Positions 22,886 to 34,618 of a stretch of 64,000 nt of DNA are shown here, piece by piece; the first letter of the stretch is position 1; every line of letters begins with the position of its first letter. The translations under genes were made by a program, and so were the position numbers. Source of the DNA: Manihot esculenta (Eukaryota > Streptophyta > Magnoliopsida > Malpighiales > Euphorbiaceae); NCBI RefSeq assembly GCF_001659605.2, contig NC_035171.2:11228614-11292613 (forward strand), in the 5' to 3' direction. The notes beneath the pieces are model-generated. The model worked only from the letters and a program-made list of their open reading frames with translations, did not search any database and was not told the DNA's origin.

Positions 22886-25800
22886 TTAGCTACGTGCTCT
22901 AAACCTGCAATCCCGAAAAATAATTAAAAAAAAACTTCCTCATGCAATTCAAAGAAAGTATTTTTATGTTCACTTGTTTTCTCTTAGTATTTTTGTTTTC
23001 CCACACTTCTTTTCGTCAAAGAGTTGTATTCAAAACTACCGTTATAGTATCGCAGATACTAATATATCTATGTGATAAGTCCTTTTCAAAAAAAAAAGAA
23101 AATATTTTAACAGTTACAGATAAACGGCAGATCTTTTAAATATTATTATCTTATAATGATAATAAATAATAATAATAATAATAATAATATCTTTATTAAT
23201 ATTATTATTAATTATACTAACGGGCTCTTCGCCTATTAATATGATATAACACATCAATGACGTTTTTTTGTATATGACTCAATAGGCTCACATTGATTGG
23301 CATTAGACTCAGTCTAACAAGACTCATAAATCATAAGTAGCCTCTAGTAAGATGTTATGACTACTCTATTAATATGAGAATTGATAGTCCTATAAAGTCT
23401 AATAAACCGAATATGTATTAATTCCTTTGTCACATGATATCTAGTTTGAATATAAGTCATGGTCAACGCCAAACTTATAATGTTCAAACATATGATTTCT
23501 CGATCTCTAAGTAGACTGATAAAACCAAATAATATTGATCATATTATTAATTCATTTGAATACGGTCATACATTTCTCAGTCTCACTTATCGAGGGCCCA
23601 GAAAATATCTCTCTTAATGAGAGATAAATTCTATCTTATTAAATATTCTCTATATAATTTCTATTATATTCAATCATAACTTTTATAATTATCCGACTAA
23701 AGATAATGTTTGATTATATCAAAACATAACAGTTTTTATGTTGGAAACTATGACAATCTCAAGTCAAATGATTAAAACGTAACTATCTTGATATTCACTT
23801 ATGACAATAACCCATATAGTAATCTCAATGTGAGTTCATAATTTATTCTCTAATAAATATCAAGTATATGATTATTGATTTATATTAACATATACATAAT
23901 CATCCTATAATTATAAACAATAATCATATTAGTCATATTTTATTATTATTATTATTATAATAATAAATAATCAGAAATGTTAATCATTATTATGTAATAT
24001 GCAAACACATAATAATGATAATAAAATATCTTTTATTAATAAATAAAATAACATACATAAGTTTTAAGATAATAGTTTAGGACAAATACACTAACAAACT
24101 GAATATGAGAATTTATGAACAGACCACTTATTTTATTCCAGGAGCAAAATAGTAATTATACATTATCATTGATCCGGGGTTATTACAATAATTCTCACAT
24201 CTCTTGTAGACAGGAGATGGCCTACAAGTAGTGAAAGTATGAAGGCATAGTTCAGGAATTACATAAGTCTATGGTAGCCAATTGGGCCCAGCTTTTGCTG
24301 GTAGCCAACTAGTAACTCCACTAAAGAGACTTAGAAATAACTAGACTTGTGGCAGGAGGATACATCAACATGTCTCATATAACATCTCAAAATAAATACA
24401 TGAAAATGAATCATAACAAATTGTCTCGGCTCTTATCTTCCTACTAATTTATCCCAATAGTGCTTCTTGAGAATTTTAATGTTGAAAAATTACGGTTTTG
24501 ATTCCTGAAAACTCTATGAATTTGACACGGCGGCTAGGTCAACTTCCCAAGGAAGAAGATGACCTCTAGCTAAATTATGATTTGGACCCTGCACTTTTTG
24601 AGATTTTTCAAAATGGTTCTTCTTGGGTTGAAAATTAAAAATAAAAATTTTTCAAGTCCATAAATTAAATAGCTATTTAATTTAAAATAATTTTATTAAT
24701 TTAGGTCATTTAAATTTCTTGTCGCTATTTGAAAATTTATGGCTAAATGAAAAATGAAAAAGTTGGTATACTGATGGTAAGGGAGTTTCCACAAGATGTA
24801 TCATTCATCTAAGCTTGTGTAAAAGGATCTTGCATAAATAAGCACTGCAAAAAAAGAGTTATAATGTCATTTCTCCTGAAAATATGCTAAATGTAGTCTG
24901 CAAGTATTCTAGTTTTAATTTTTCAGATGTTTACATCAAATGATTTTCCTGATCTTTCATATTCTACCATGCTCAGAGTTCTGGATCCTTCAAAAGTTCC
25001 TCAAGGACTCTTTATTAAATTAAATTAGTTTTAGAAATAGTTAAGAAAATAATAAAATATATGAATTTATTAATATTTAAAAACTTTAAATTAAATAGAT
25101 TACTCTTCATTTGAATTTAAGAACTATTATATTGTAAAAAAATTAATAAGATATAAATTAAGATAATATTATTAAAATAAATTTAATTTTTGATACTATT
25201 AAATTATTAAATAAAAATTTTAAATTAAAAAAATAATCTTAGAATAATAGACGATAATATATAATAATTCAAATTTTTAATGAAAATATTAAAATATTAT
25301 TATAATTCTAATTATGTAAAAAAACATTTAAATTTATAAGATTAAAATTATATATATTATTAACAATGATATTTTAAAATATCATTTTAAAGTGGATGAT
25401 AATTCAATTAAATTTATAAGATAAAAATTATAAATTATTAAAATGATAATTTGATAATTTAAAATTATTAGATAATGTTATAAATAATTTGATAATTAAA
25501 AGAAAATATAAATATAAATAATTTGATAATATAAAATTTTTAGACAATATAGTGTTGTTTTAATTATTAATAATATATTTAATTTTAAAATGAAAAATCA
25601 TAAATTATTAAAGTGATAAATTATAATATTAAAAATCAATATTAACAATTTAAACTAATAACTAATAAAAGTGTAATTTAAGTGCAATAAAACTCATTAT
25701 TTATTTTTATAAAAAATTCCAAAAATTCACTATTTCAATTTTAAAATTTAATTTTATAATATTTAAAAAATAAAATAATGCAATATAATATTTTATTAAA

Positions 25801-25923
25801 AATAATTAACATTATCATTTAATTTATTAAAAAAATAAAAAAATAATACATTAATTAAGAAAAAAAATTTTAAAATTTTAAAATTTTCTTTTTATGTTTC
25901 AATATAACTATACATCATAAATA

Positions 25924-25925
<2 letters not shown>
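22886..25925. other. AT-rich intergenic region, probably decayed transposon debris
   Basis: About 3 kb without a gene. 23220-24200 is of moderate composition and contains phrases (CTCAGTCTCACTTATCGAGG, GATCCGGGGTTATTAC) that look like remnants of an LTR element, but no termini or protein remain. 24200-24650 is low-copy-looking sequence with nothing recognisable. 25020-25900 is almost pure A/T. An (AAT)n microsatellite lies at about 23165-23190. Confidence 0.5.
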
Positions 25926-25957
<32 letters not shown>

Positions 25958-25985
25958 TAAATGGTAATTTATTATTATTATTATT
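25926..25985. repeat. (ATT)n microsatellite upstream of the ERF gene
   Basis: Two runs of ATT (25926-25958 and about 25969-25985) separated by a short break, about 340 bp before the ERF start codon. Likely length-variable. Confidence 0.85.
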
Positions 25986-26253
25986 TTGGTCATTTCGCAC
26001 AAAGCAGGGCATATGTCACTGATTTTAACTTGCAGAAACAATCAAAACCCTACAATACTTTCCTTTTTCCCTTCTTGTTTCTTCTTGCTACTCAATCTAT
26101 TTTTCTCTTACAATATATCACCATATCCTTCTTTTCTAATATCTTTTTTGGCTTTATTCCATCTTTATCATCATCTACATCAAACCGCAGATCTCCCTTT
26201 TTCTCTATTACATATAGCTACAAGCAAAATACTTTTGCTTCATCAAAGATTTC

Positions 26254-26280
26254 ATGCAATACAGCGATCCAAACCCTTGA
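26254..26280 (+). other. Short upstream ORF in the ERF leader
   Basis: ATG at 26254 opens eight codons and ends at TGA 26278-26280, 41 bases before the main ATG. If the leader starts upstream of it, it could dampen translation. Only its position supports it. Confidence 0.25.
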
Positions 26281-26321
26281 AAATTTTAAGCAAAATTGGT
26301 TAAACAAGGTGGATCCGAGGC

Positions 26322-27362
26322 ATGCATGGAAAGAGGACACTTCCTTCTGACGAGGGAAATGATGATCAAATCTTGCATACTCACCACCAACCATCTCTTT
26401 ATGATCAAGGCCAATCGTTTCTTGCTCACGCCATGGCCGGTAACCACAGGCTGGATGAACATGTTCAAGAAAATCTTGAATCTGCTAATACTGATCAAGG
26501 TAAATCAAAGCAAATCTTTATGATTATCTTGTGTTTTCTCGGAAAAATGATTAAATTCTTTACTTGGCTCCTCATGAATCATAGACACAAACCCTATTGG
26601 AGATCTTTGTAGTCTTTTTGCTACTGTCATATATCTTGTGCTTTGATCTAGATAATGGAGAGACTGATGAGGATTAGTTGACATTTTGTTTGTGAAGGGA
26701 TGAGAAGAAGACACTATAGAGGAGTGAGACAAAGACCATGGGGAAAGTGGGCAGCCGAAATCCGTGACCCAAAGAAGGCTGCTCGTGTCTGGCTTGGAAC
26801 CTTTGACACGGCAGAAGCTGCTGCAGCTGCCTATGATGCAGCTGCTCTAAAGTTCAAAGGCACAAAAGCTAAGCTCAATTTCCCTGAACTTGTTCAACAA
26901 AGATCTGCTAATAATCTATGCACCAGCTTCTCGCCAGCTCCTAATTACCAAAACCCACATCTTCTTCCAAATAATAATAATATTCTTGTTTCTACATCAT
27001 CATCAGCTGGCAATATTAATCCTCCTCCTCATCCATTTCAACCTCCATTGACACACGAAGCGTTCCCAAATCTTTTGCAGTATGCGCAGCTACTCTCAAG
27101 CGATGATAATAGCTATCTGCAGTATGCTGCATCTTCAGGTCTTTACTATAATTATAATCCAGAGCCATTTGTTTCAGGATCTTTCTCAATGGCATCTTCT
27201 TCATCCTCAGCTTCTTTATCTGGAGTAAACCAACAACAAGGTGAAGATGATTTTTCGAGGTTTTTTCCACAGATGGTTTCTGGGTTTCCTTCTGCTACTC
27301 ATCAGCATCATTTTCTTGATGAGGAGAGGAAGTTTGATGATAATACTCCCAGGAGTAATTAA
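26322..27362 (+). CDS. Group-X AP2/ERF transcription factor (ERF113/ERF114-like)
   Basis: Two exons, 26322-26499 and 26698-27362, with a 198-bp GT...AG intron, joining to 280 codons. The first exon begins MHGKR, the N-terminal motif of ERF group X (MYGKR in Arabidopsis ERF114). The splice gives ...[18 protein letters not shown], as in that group. The single AP2 domain is about residues 66-123, with the conserved WAAEIRDP, the WLG motif and the Ala and Asp that mark ERF rather than DREB proteins, so GCC-box binding is likely. The C-terminal half is rich in Ser, Asn, Pro and His and has YAQLLSSDD and an acidic EDDFSRFF motif, probably for activation. Relatives act in wounding, regeneration and stress responses; the exact orthologue is uncertain. 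The gene appears intact. Confidence 0.93.
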
Positions 27363-28107
27363 TTTACGTATCAATTAGGGTTCATGAATCTACGTTTTAC
27401 AAGAAGCTGCACTTCTGGGATCTTGATCCTTATCTCAGGTTTATAATAAAAATACTGTTAAGTTCTATTTCTTTATGTTCAAAGACAACGCTTATTTCAT
27501 TTTCAAGTAGAACTAAATTAACCTGAGATAATACAATTTAAAAATAAATGTATATATGCTTTTGAGAACTTCATTATTTTACAATCAGATTTCATGAATC
27601 ACTAGTTTATTTTATTTTACTTTATATAATCGACTCCGTTTGGATGCTTTGATTATAATTTAAACTCGAGATCTCAATTTTAGAGACGACTCTGATATCA
27701 ATAAGCTGAAATTCATTGATTAAATCACTATTTTATGTGTGATTTTATAAGTAATTCCACTTGAATTTTCAAGAGTTATTGGCTTTTATCATTGATAATG
27801 TTGGAAGCTAGCTAGTGGAAAACACAGTGATTAATTTTATTCATTAGATTTGATCAAAGTTGAGTATTTTTTATAGATACGTTTTTTATGTTTAATTTAA
27901 ATGGTTCATAAAATTGATTAATAAAAAGTGAAGTTTTACAAATTAAAATATTATTATAGTCTTAAATATTATTATATACTAAAATTTATTTATATTATAC
28001 TTTTTAATACGTAAATATTTTGAAAATATATTTATAAAAATATATTATTTTAAATTAATTGAGAATTAAATCTCTCTTTATTTAATATTTCATTACGTTA
28101 TGCTTAA

Positions 28108-28168
<61 letters not shown>

Positions 28169-30267
28169 ATGAGTATTACTATTTTCAACTGTAGAAAAGC
28201 AAACAAAAATAGCCAAAAGAATACTATAAATGCACAATAGCCTACCTTAGTACCCACCATCAAAAGAATATCAAACAAATATGTAAAAGTTGAATTGACA
28301 ATGTCACTTCACAGAGTAAATCTAGTTTTAAACCTTTTACAACCGCAGTCGTCTCACACTTTCATTAAGTGTGATAGTTTCATTAAGTGTGATATCACGT
28401 ACAATTAATTATTAGTCTGATAGAGTAACTGAACTTAATTTGTGAATAATAGTATCATTATATTGAATATCTTATATTTTATCTTTTCGATCCGTATTAT
28501 AAAATTTATTATATTTACCGTTTTAAAATCTAATTTCATTGTGAATTAGATAAAACCTTCACCTAAAAAATTTATATCAAGGTGAGAAAGACAGGATATA
28601 GAGTAGTGGAACAAAAGGCATATATGGAAGCTTCTTGAGATATGCATATAGTATGAGATGTGACTTGTTTTGGACAATACAAGGCCAGGTTCACCTCCCT
28701 TTGCCAAATTAGCATCTCATCAACATTACATTTTAAGCCTCACCTTTGCATTTCAAAGCTTAGAAATTATGAAGCTAGCTTTCGGCTCTTCCCCTTTTTG
28801 TCAATCTTTGCGGCTCTTTGCTGTCAATTTCAATTTCTACTTCAATCTTACTACTCTTGATTTGGGTCCCCACAAGCTCAAAATCAATACTTTTCATTTG
28901 CATTTCTAAATTTAGTTAATGTAAATTTAAAATTTAACGAATGGAGTTCAATTCAATTTAGTAAAAATTAATTATTTAATTAAATTTGATATATAAATTA
29001 TTTGATTTGAATTAAATTTTACTTAACTTGATGTGAATAGGATTGACCAAATCAATTATTGAACCGATTCCCGATCTAATGGGTTCGGTCAAGCACTAAG
29101 CTCAAGCTGTAGTTGCTATCCGTCTTTAATAAAAAAAGAAAATAATGTTGAGAAGAAAAGAAATAAAAGACAAAATCCTTGAATTTGTCAATATGCAAAG
29201 GAAAAAACACATGCATCAATTGATCGTCGGTAGGATTCTTTAGTTCATCACTTGGTTAAAAGAATCGATCCTTTCAGTTGTTTAATTAGGGGATTTTTTA
29301 AACTCCAAATTCCATTTATTAATTTCAAACTCCACTATTTTTATTTTTTATAGTGCTTTAAAAATATCAAAAATTATAAATAATATTTTAAAAAAAAAAA
29401 TTCAGTGAAATAAGCAGAGCCTAAATTCTAAAAATAATGTTGCTTTACTTCTTTAGACAGTTCTTCGGTGGCAATTCACCCTTACTCCAATTTGTTTTTA
29501 GTTTGCAATTCTACAGAGAAGTTCGTTGAAATTCCTTTCTCCTTTGTTCTCCGTATAGTTTTTGCCCTGTTTTCTTGGCCGATTTTGAGTCGGCAACTTT
29601 TGCTTCATCATTTTCAAACAATGAAATATTCTTAAGCTTTATGCTGCATAGTAAACCCTTTAGCGTGAATATAGAGAATACCATTTAAATTTCGTTTGGT
29701 TTAAAATACTTTATTTTTAAAAAATTTAATTCTTGTGAAGTATAATTTTAAAAAAATTATTTTTTTATGAAATATGTTTTAGATATATATAATTAGCATA
29801 TTAAATTTTCAAAAAATAAAAAAAATTACTAATAAAAAGTTACTATAAAAATACATAAATATCATCTAAGGTTATCCAAATACTCAACGACAGGAGAGTA
29901 ATTTAAAATTATTTGGATTGAGTCGAGAAACTTATTTTCTTCTCATGGGAAAAGTAAACTATATCCATTTCATGAGAAGTTATATACTCATGAACAACTA
30001 AACAAATTAATGTTTTATATTTTTAGAAAACTTAATCTTCTCTTGCAAACTTATCTGACCAAACGACTCCCAAATATTAGTTTCATGTAGCGTCTAGTTG
30101 AATTAAGTATCTTGAGAATAAGTTTAAATTTAACAACTATTAAATTAAATATTTACATTAAATTTATAAATTTGTTACATACCTTTAAGACAATGGGCTT
30201 GTCTAAAGGAGAGCGCGTACACATATTCACATATTCAGATGCGCTATTCGATCGGTAGATGATTATT
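27363..30267. other. Intergenic region downstream of the ERF gene
   Basis: The first 100 bases should be the ERF 3' untranslated region; AATAAA occurs near 27446. The rest is AT-rich with no domain-bearing frame. A tandem 18-19-bp phrase (TTTCATTAAGTGTGATA) occurs at about 28357-28393. Around 29040-29110 and 29460-29650 there are mixed-composition stretches with nothing recognisable. Confidence 0.5.
28110..28166. repeat. (TA)n microsatellite
   Basis: An uninterrupted TA run of about 28 units. The adjoining minus-strand frame with poly Tyr-Ile is its by-product. Confidence 0.97.
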
Positions 30268-31016
30268 TATTAGCGAAAATTGCTTTACTACATCCCTAAC
30301 CAATAAATGTGATTAAAAACATTGATAATCAAACCAAGATTGCTTTACTACACCCCTAACTAATCAATATAATTAGAAATATAGATAATCAAGTTATTTC
30401 AGGTTCGAGAATGCCACAAGAAATTCTTGATAAGTTAACTATGTATAGATGAGGTCCATATTAGAACGCTATAAGGTTAAGTCTTGATAAGTTGTTAAAT
30501 AATATAGAAGAACCAAATATTGTTTATAACATCATATTTATTCATTGGCTAATTGTGACTGCCACCTTAAAAGTGTTTTTATAGCCCCCAGACCCTAATT
30601 CTATTGTAGGAAGGTATAATTACAATATAAGAAGGGTATCTAGTTAAATAGACAAAACTAAATTATATTAAATATCATTTTTCTAAATTGTCTTAGAGAA
30701 ATCTCTTTTCTAAATGAGCTGCACAAATTTAGCTTCTAATATAAGTCAAATTAATTTAAACAAATTCCACAAAATATTAAAATACTAAAATAACAAAATT
30801 GGCCTAAATGCAATTTGGCTATATATGCATTACGCGATCTAAAATTGTGCTGCGCGTCTACATGCGTTGAAGAGTGTGTTGCTTATTTCCTTATTCTCCC
30901 ATACTTTTCAAATGTAATTCCCATCTAATTAGTTTTGAATTAAGCGATAGTAACTTGATTTGTCATGATTTAAAATTTTTCATTTTAAATCTTTGAAGTA
31001 TCCTGTCAGTTCCTTG
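30268..31016. repeat. Left inverted-repeat arm
   Basis: Reads inward from GCGAAAATTGCTTTACTACA through GCCCCCAGACCCTAATTC (near 30586) to CTTTGAAGTATCCTGTCAGT. Each of these has a reverse-complement partner in 32236-32975. Confidence 0.8.
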
Positions 31017-31229
31017 TTTGTATCACCATGGGCCAAAACTACACAAAGGGAAGTTTAATGTGAATATCAAGAAAGGTTTTTATGAATGTTCAACTTTGTC
31101 AAGATGGACTTACTATATTTTATTATTTAAATACTTGCTTTATTTTGATTTTGTTTGGACTTATATTTTGATCATATTTTATCTTTTAAGTTTTAAGGTG
31201 TTGGGTTATATTTTGAGCTTATACTTTAA

Positions 31230-31649
31230 TTCTTATAGATTTGATGTATTATTTTAGTGTGTGATTGGAGTTGGGCCTTGTATGTGGTTCGCCTAAATTT
31301 AAGAAGAGTGTCTTAGGGTTTTAATTTTCTCCTTACTATATAAGGATAAGGAACACTTGTAAGAGGAAACTTTTGAATTAAAATTTTTAGAATTCTTTTT
31401 CATGTCTTTGGCATGTATTGCTTTAAGTGAGAGTAAGAATTTGCTTGTATTAATTGCATCAAGAATCTTAGCTAACTTATCAACTATTTGTTGTGGAGTT
31501 TATCAGATTCTCGTCTAAATCCTTCTACCATCGGTGTTTTAGTTTCTCTAAGTGTGAATGCCATAGGAGGTAGGTTTATCAAATTTTTAGATTCCATATC
31601 TATTTGTGCGTGTGAGTTTGAGACTTGTACCATAGGGTTCCGAATTAAT
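31230..31649 (+). repeat. LTR-like segment in the loop of the inverted-repeat element
   Basis: Contains a TATA-like ACTATATAAGG (about 31335) and ends at CCGAATTAAT, directly before a tRNA-Met primer site. This is the layout of the R/U5 end of a plant LTR. Its left limit is unclear and no matching second LTR is seen, so it may be a lone 5' end captured by the larger element. Confidence 0.5.
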
Positions 31650-31661
31650 TGGTATCAGAGC
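31650..31661 (+). other. Primer binding site-like sequence (tRNA-Met)
   Basis: TGGTATCAGAGC, the standard plant retrotransposon primer site, after an LTR-like end. No gag or pol follows within the loop. Confidence 0.7.
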
Positions 31662-31942
31662 AGGTGATAGATAAATTCCTATTTGTCTATATTTATTTAT
31701 TTTATAAGTTTTTTTTTTCAGTCTAACTGATTATTTTTTTATTTCAGTTTATCTTATAGTTTCTATTAAAAAAAAATAATTTCAGTTATATTTATGTAAA
31801 AAGAAGAAAAGTTTTTTTATTTTAGTTGTGTGAGATTTTTTTTTTAAAAAAAAGTGAGAGATAAAAAAAAGAAGAGTGAAGAAAAAAAATCGTTTCAATT
31901 GTTTGGTTATAAAAAAAAAAAGAAAAAGATGAGAAATGTCAA

Positions 31943-32265
31943 AGTTTAGTGCTTCATTCGCGAAATGTCATACTGAATTGAAGGAGGATCACACGTATGT
32001 CGATTCCTTTTTTGTCATTATGGTTGAAAATTTGAGTATGAATCTATTCGAAAAAAGAGAGAATGATACAAGTAAGGAAATGACACGACATTTTAAAAAT
32101 TAAATTTAGTGCTTCATTCGCTAAATGTCATACTGAATTCAAGGAGGATCACATGTATGTCGATTTTTTTCTTATCATTATGGTTGAAAATTTGAGTATG
32201 AATCTATTCAAAAAATTAGAGAATGATACAAATAAGGAAATGACACGATATTTCAAAAATTTAAA
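31943..32265 (+). repeat. Tandem duplication (160-bp period) carrying a short shared frame
   Basis: AGTTTAGTGCTTCATTCGCG...GGAAATGACACGACATTT is repeated 160 bp downstream with about ten changes. Both units keep a similar peptide frame (SFAKCHTE...KEDH...NLSMNLF); in the first it starts at ATG 31936 and runs 55 codons. It may be the start of a decayed gag-like protein. The second unit runs into the right arm of the inverted repeat. Confidence 0.75.
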
Positions 32266-32975
32266 ATGAAAAACTCTAAATCATGACAGATGAAATTACC
32301 ATAGCTAAATTCAATACTTATAAAATAAGAACTATATTTGGGAAGCATGGGAAAATAAAAAAATAAGCAACACACTTTTCAATACATATAGACACGTAAC
32401 ACAATTTTAAATCACATAATGTATATATGGCCAAATTGCATTTAGATCAATTTTATTATTTTGGTATTTTAGTATTTTATGAGATTTATTTTAAATTAAT
32501 TTGGTCTATATTAGAAGCTGAATTCGTGCAGCCCATTTAGGAAAGAGATTTTTTCAAGACAATTTAAGAAAATGATATTTAATGTAATCTAGGTTTAACT
32601 ATTTGATTAGATACCCTTTTTATATTATAATTACGCCTTCCTACAATAGAATTAGAGTTTGGAGGCTATAAAAACAAGTTTAAAGTGGCAGTCACAATTA
32701 GCCAATGAATAAAAATGATATTATGAACAATATTTTGGTTATTCTCTATTATTTAGCAACTTATCAAGGTTTAACATTATGGTGTTCTAATGTGGATCCC
32801 TCCATACTTAGTTCACTTATTAATAATTTCTTGTGATGTTCTTAAAACTGGAATTGCTTAATTATTTATGTTTCTAATCATATTAGTTGGTTAGGGATAC
32901 AGTATAGTAATATTCGCTCTATTATCTATATTTCTAATTACATTGGTTGGTTAACGGTACAGTAGAGCGATCTTC
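32236..32975. repeat. Right inverted-repeat arm
   Basis: Reverse complement of 30268-31016 with substitutions and small gaps. The outer end has two tandem subunits, near 32892-32910 and 32944-32970. Confidence 0.8.
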
Positions 32976-32989
32976 TAGAAGATATCTTT

Positions 32990-33255
32990 ACTTTGTTTTT
33001 TATCAAGTTGTATGACGGAGTTTTTATCACGTGTTGGTTCTGAATTTCACACCAAGAAAATTGAAAAGAAGTTCCATGAACACAAGGGTCAATGTTGTTC
33101 ACCAAGCTGCTACTATTCATGGGCTCAAAGTTGAAACCTTGGTCCACTACCCTAAAACCTTCATTGAACTCCATATCTTGTGACCCACTTCCACTTTGCA
33201 AGAGCTTGTTCAATTTCAAATATGGGTCCTCAACATCCCCCAAAATTAGCCTCAA
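32990..33255 (-). pseudogene. Unidentified gene fragment next to the inverted-repeat element
   Basis: A minus-strand frame of about 88 codons (LGDVEDPYLKLNKLLQSGSG..., FRVVDQGFNFEPMNSSS) with gene-like amino-acid use. It runs without a clear start into the inverted-repeat arm at its 3' end, where the frame stops at 32938. I do not recognise the family; the Ser/Asn/acidic composition would suit the C-terminal part of a transcription factor. It is probably a truncated exon. Confidence 0.35.
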
Positions 33256-33326
33256 AATATATTTTTTTGACTAGGAGACCCAGGCAGCACACTCTCTCAG
33301 TCCTCCATTCCAAGCTGTCCACATTT

Positions 33327-33548
33327 TTAAGTACTTATATCTTCAGACGGAAAGCCAGAAATCGTTGTTGCCACACCGGTGGTGGTTTCGGTGGAGGCAC
33401 GGCCTCCACCACCGCTACTCTCGCCTTGTGAAGAAGACAATGTTGAGGAGGATGTTGGAGGGCTCAAGCTTCTGGCGGGGAAAAGAGAACAGTAGAGTAG
33501 CAGAAGGAATGCAAAGGGAAGAAAGAAGTCAAATGTTAAACTGCACAT
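33327..33548 (-). CDS. Possible small secreted peptide or gene fragment (73 aa)
   Basis: Starts at ATG 33548-33546 and runs 73 codons. The first 28 residues are strongly hydrophobic (FFLPFAFLLLLYCSLFPA), like a signal peptide. The rest is rich in Ser, Thr and Gly (SSQGESSGGGGRASTETTTG). No known peptide family was recognised. It lies about 70 bp upstream of the unidentified fragment on the same strand, so the two might be exons of one broken gene. Confidence 0.3.
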   Translation of the reverse strand: MCSLTFDFFLPFAFLLLLYCSLFPARSLSPPTSSSTLSSSQGESSGGGGRASTETTTGVATTISGFPSEDIST

Positions 33549-34150
33549 ATTTTTATGAAAATTACAATTTTGCCATTAAATTTACATGTCATTATTTTGC
33601 TTAAAAATTATGCACAATACATATGTAAGAAAATTATTGGATAACATATCCATGTCAGCATCATTTTGACATGTCAGTGCAATTGTATAGTACACACTTT
33701 ATTACAAATACTGCGAGATTCACTTAATTTCACTTTTTAAAAATTGAAGTGTGAAATAAGACAATTTGAAAGAAAATTGGTGCCACCAGATTTTTTTTTT
33801 TTTTTTATAAAATTAAGGGGTGAATTTATGTATTTGGCCTTTTTTAAATTTAATTTTTATTACTTTTGTCTATCCACAACAAGTATCTAAAAGAAAAAAA
33901 ATATTTTTATCCCACTTTATTCGATATTTTAGAAAATTAAGAACACATTAGTTTTTTTTTTTTTTCCAAACTTTACTCCTTATTTATATTATTTATGATT
34001 TATTTTTCTCTGTTTTTTATAAGCACATGTATCTCCAAACCACATGTATCTCCAAACCATCAAATTAAGATTAAATTCTATTTGTACCGAGTCGGCTCAC
34101 TAAATGATAAAAAGTACATTCCACCAATATTTGTTACATCCATAAGAATA
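33549..34150. other. AT-rich intergenic DNA
   Basis: No gene, and several poly-T runs (about 33789-33805 and 33952-33964). Confidence 0.5.
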
Positions 34151-34154
34151 AAAA

Positions 34155-34618
34155 TGATCAGTATTTAGTTTAAACTGAAAAAATTGACTGAATCAAATTA
34201 ATTTAAAAATTCAGTCCAATTTTTTATTCATTTCGGTTAGATTTGATTTTTATTTTAAAAATTTTTAGTTATTTCGGTTCGATTCGATTTTAATCAGAAA
34301 AAATTTAAAAAAATCAAACCGAACCGATTAGTGATAATAGTATATTATTTTTAGTATTATAGAGATATTATATCATAATCAAGATTAAAATATTTCAATT
34401 AAATTTTAAAATATTAAAAATAAGGCTTAAAAAATAAAAAATTTATAAAAAATTCAAATCGATTAAACTGAACCCAATCAAATCGAATCAGATTGGTCTG
34501 ATTCAATTTAATTTCTGTTCAAAATCGATTTGATTTGATTCAATTTTTATAAATACCAAAATTTTGAGTTTTGATTTATTTGGTTTGATTCGATTTTAAA
34601 CCGAACCGACAGAATGGT
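34155..34618 (-). repeat. Decayed copy of the CGGTTCGG inverted-repeat element
   Basis: Contains TTTCGGTTCGATTCGATTTT and AAACCGAACCGATTAGTGAT, and matches the reverse complement of parts of 48125-48586 (compare ACTAATCGGTTCGGTT at 48404). It is much more AT-shifted than that copy, so it is older. Limits are approximate. Confidence 0.65.

Larger units (their letters stand above)
30268..32975. mobile_element. Long-armed inverted-repeat element (foldback or TIR-MULE type)
   Basis: Two arms of about 740-750 bp, 30268-31016 and 32236-32975, are inverted copies of each other at roughly 75-85% by eye. They enclose a loop of about 1.2 kb. Each arm end carries two tandem copies of a roughly 60-bp subunit (GCTTTACTACATCCCTAACC on the left; GGTTAGGGATACAGTATAG on the right). 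No transposase was found, so it would be non-autonomous. I could not find a convincing target-site duplication. Transcription across it would give a long hairpin RNA. Arms and loop are seen; the transposon class is inferred. Confidence 0.75.

Noticed and set aside
26296..26523. Alternative frames over ERF exon 1
   Set aside because: Only the frame starting at 26322 gives MHGKR and splices in phase to the AP2 domain.
28093..28278. 61-codon membrane-like frame
   Set aside because: Half of it is the (TA)n microsatellite translated as Tyr-Ile repeats.
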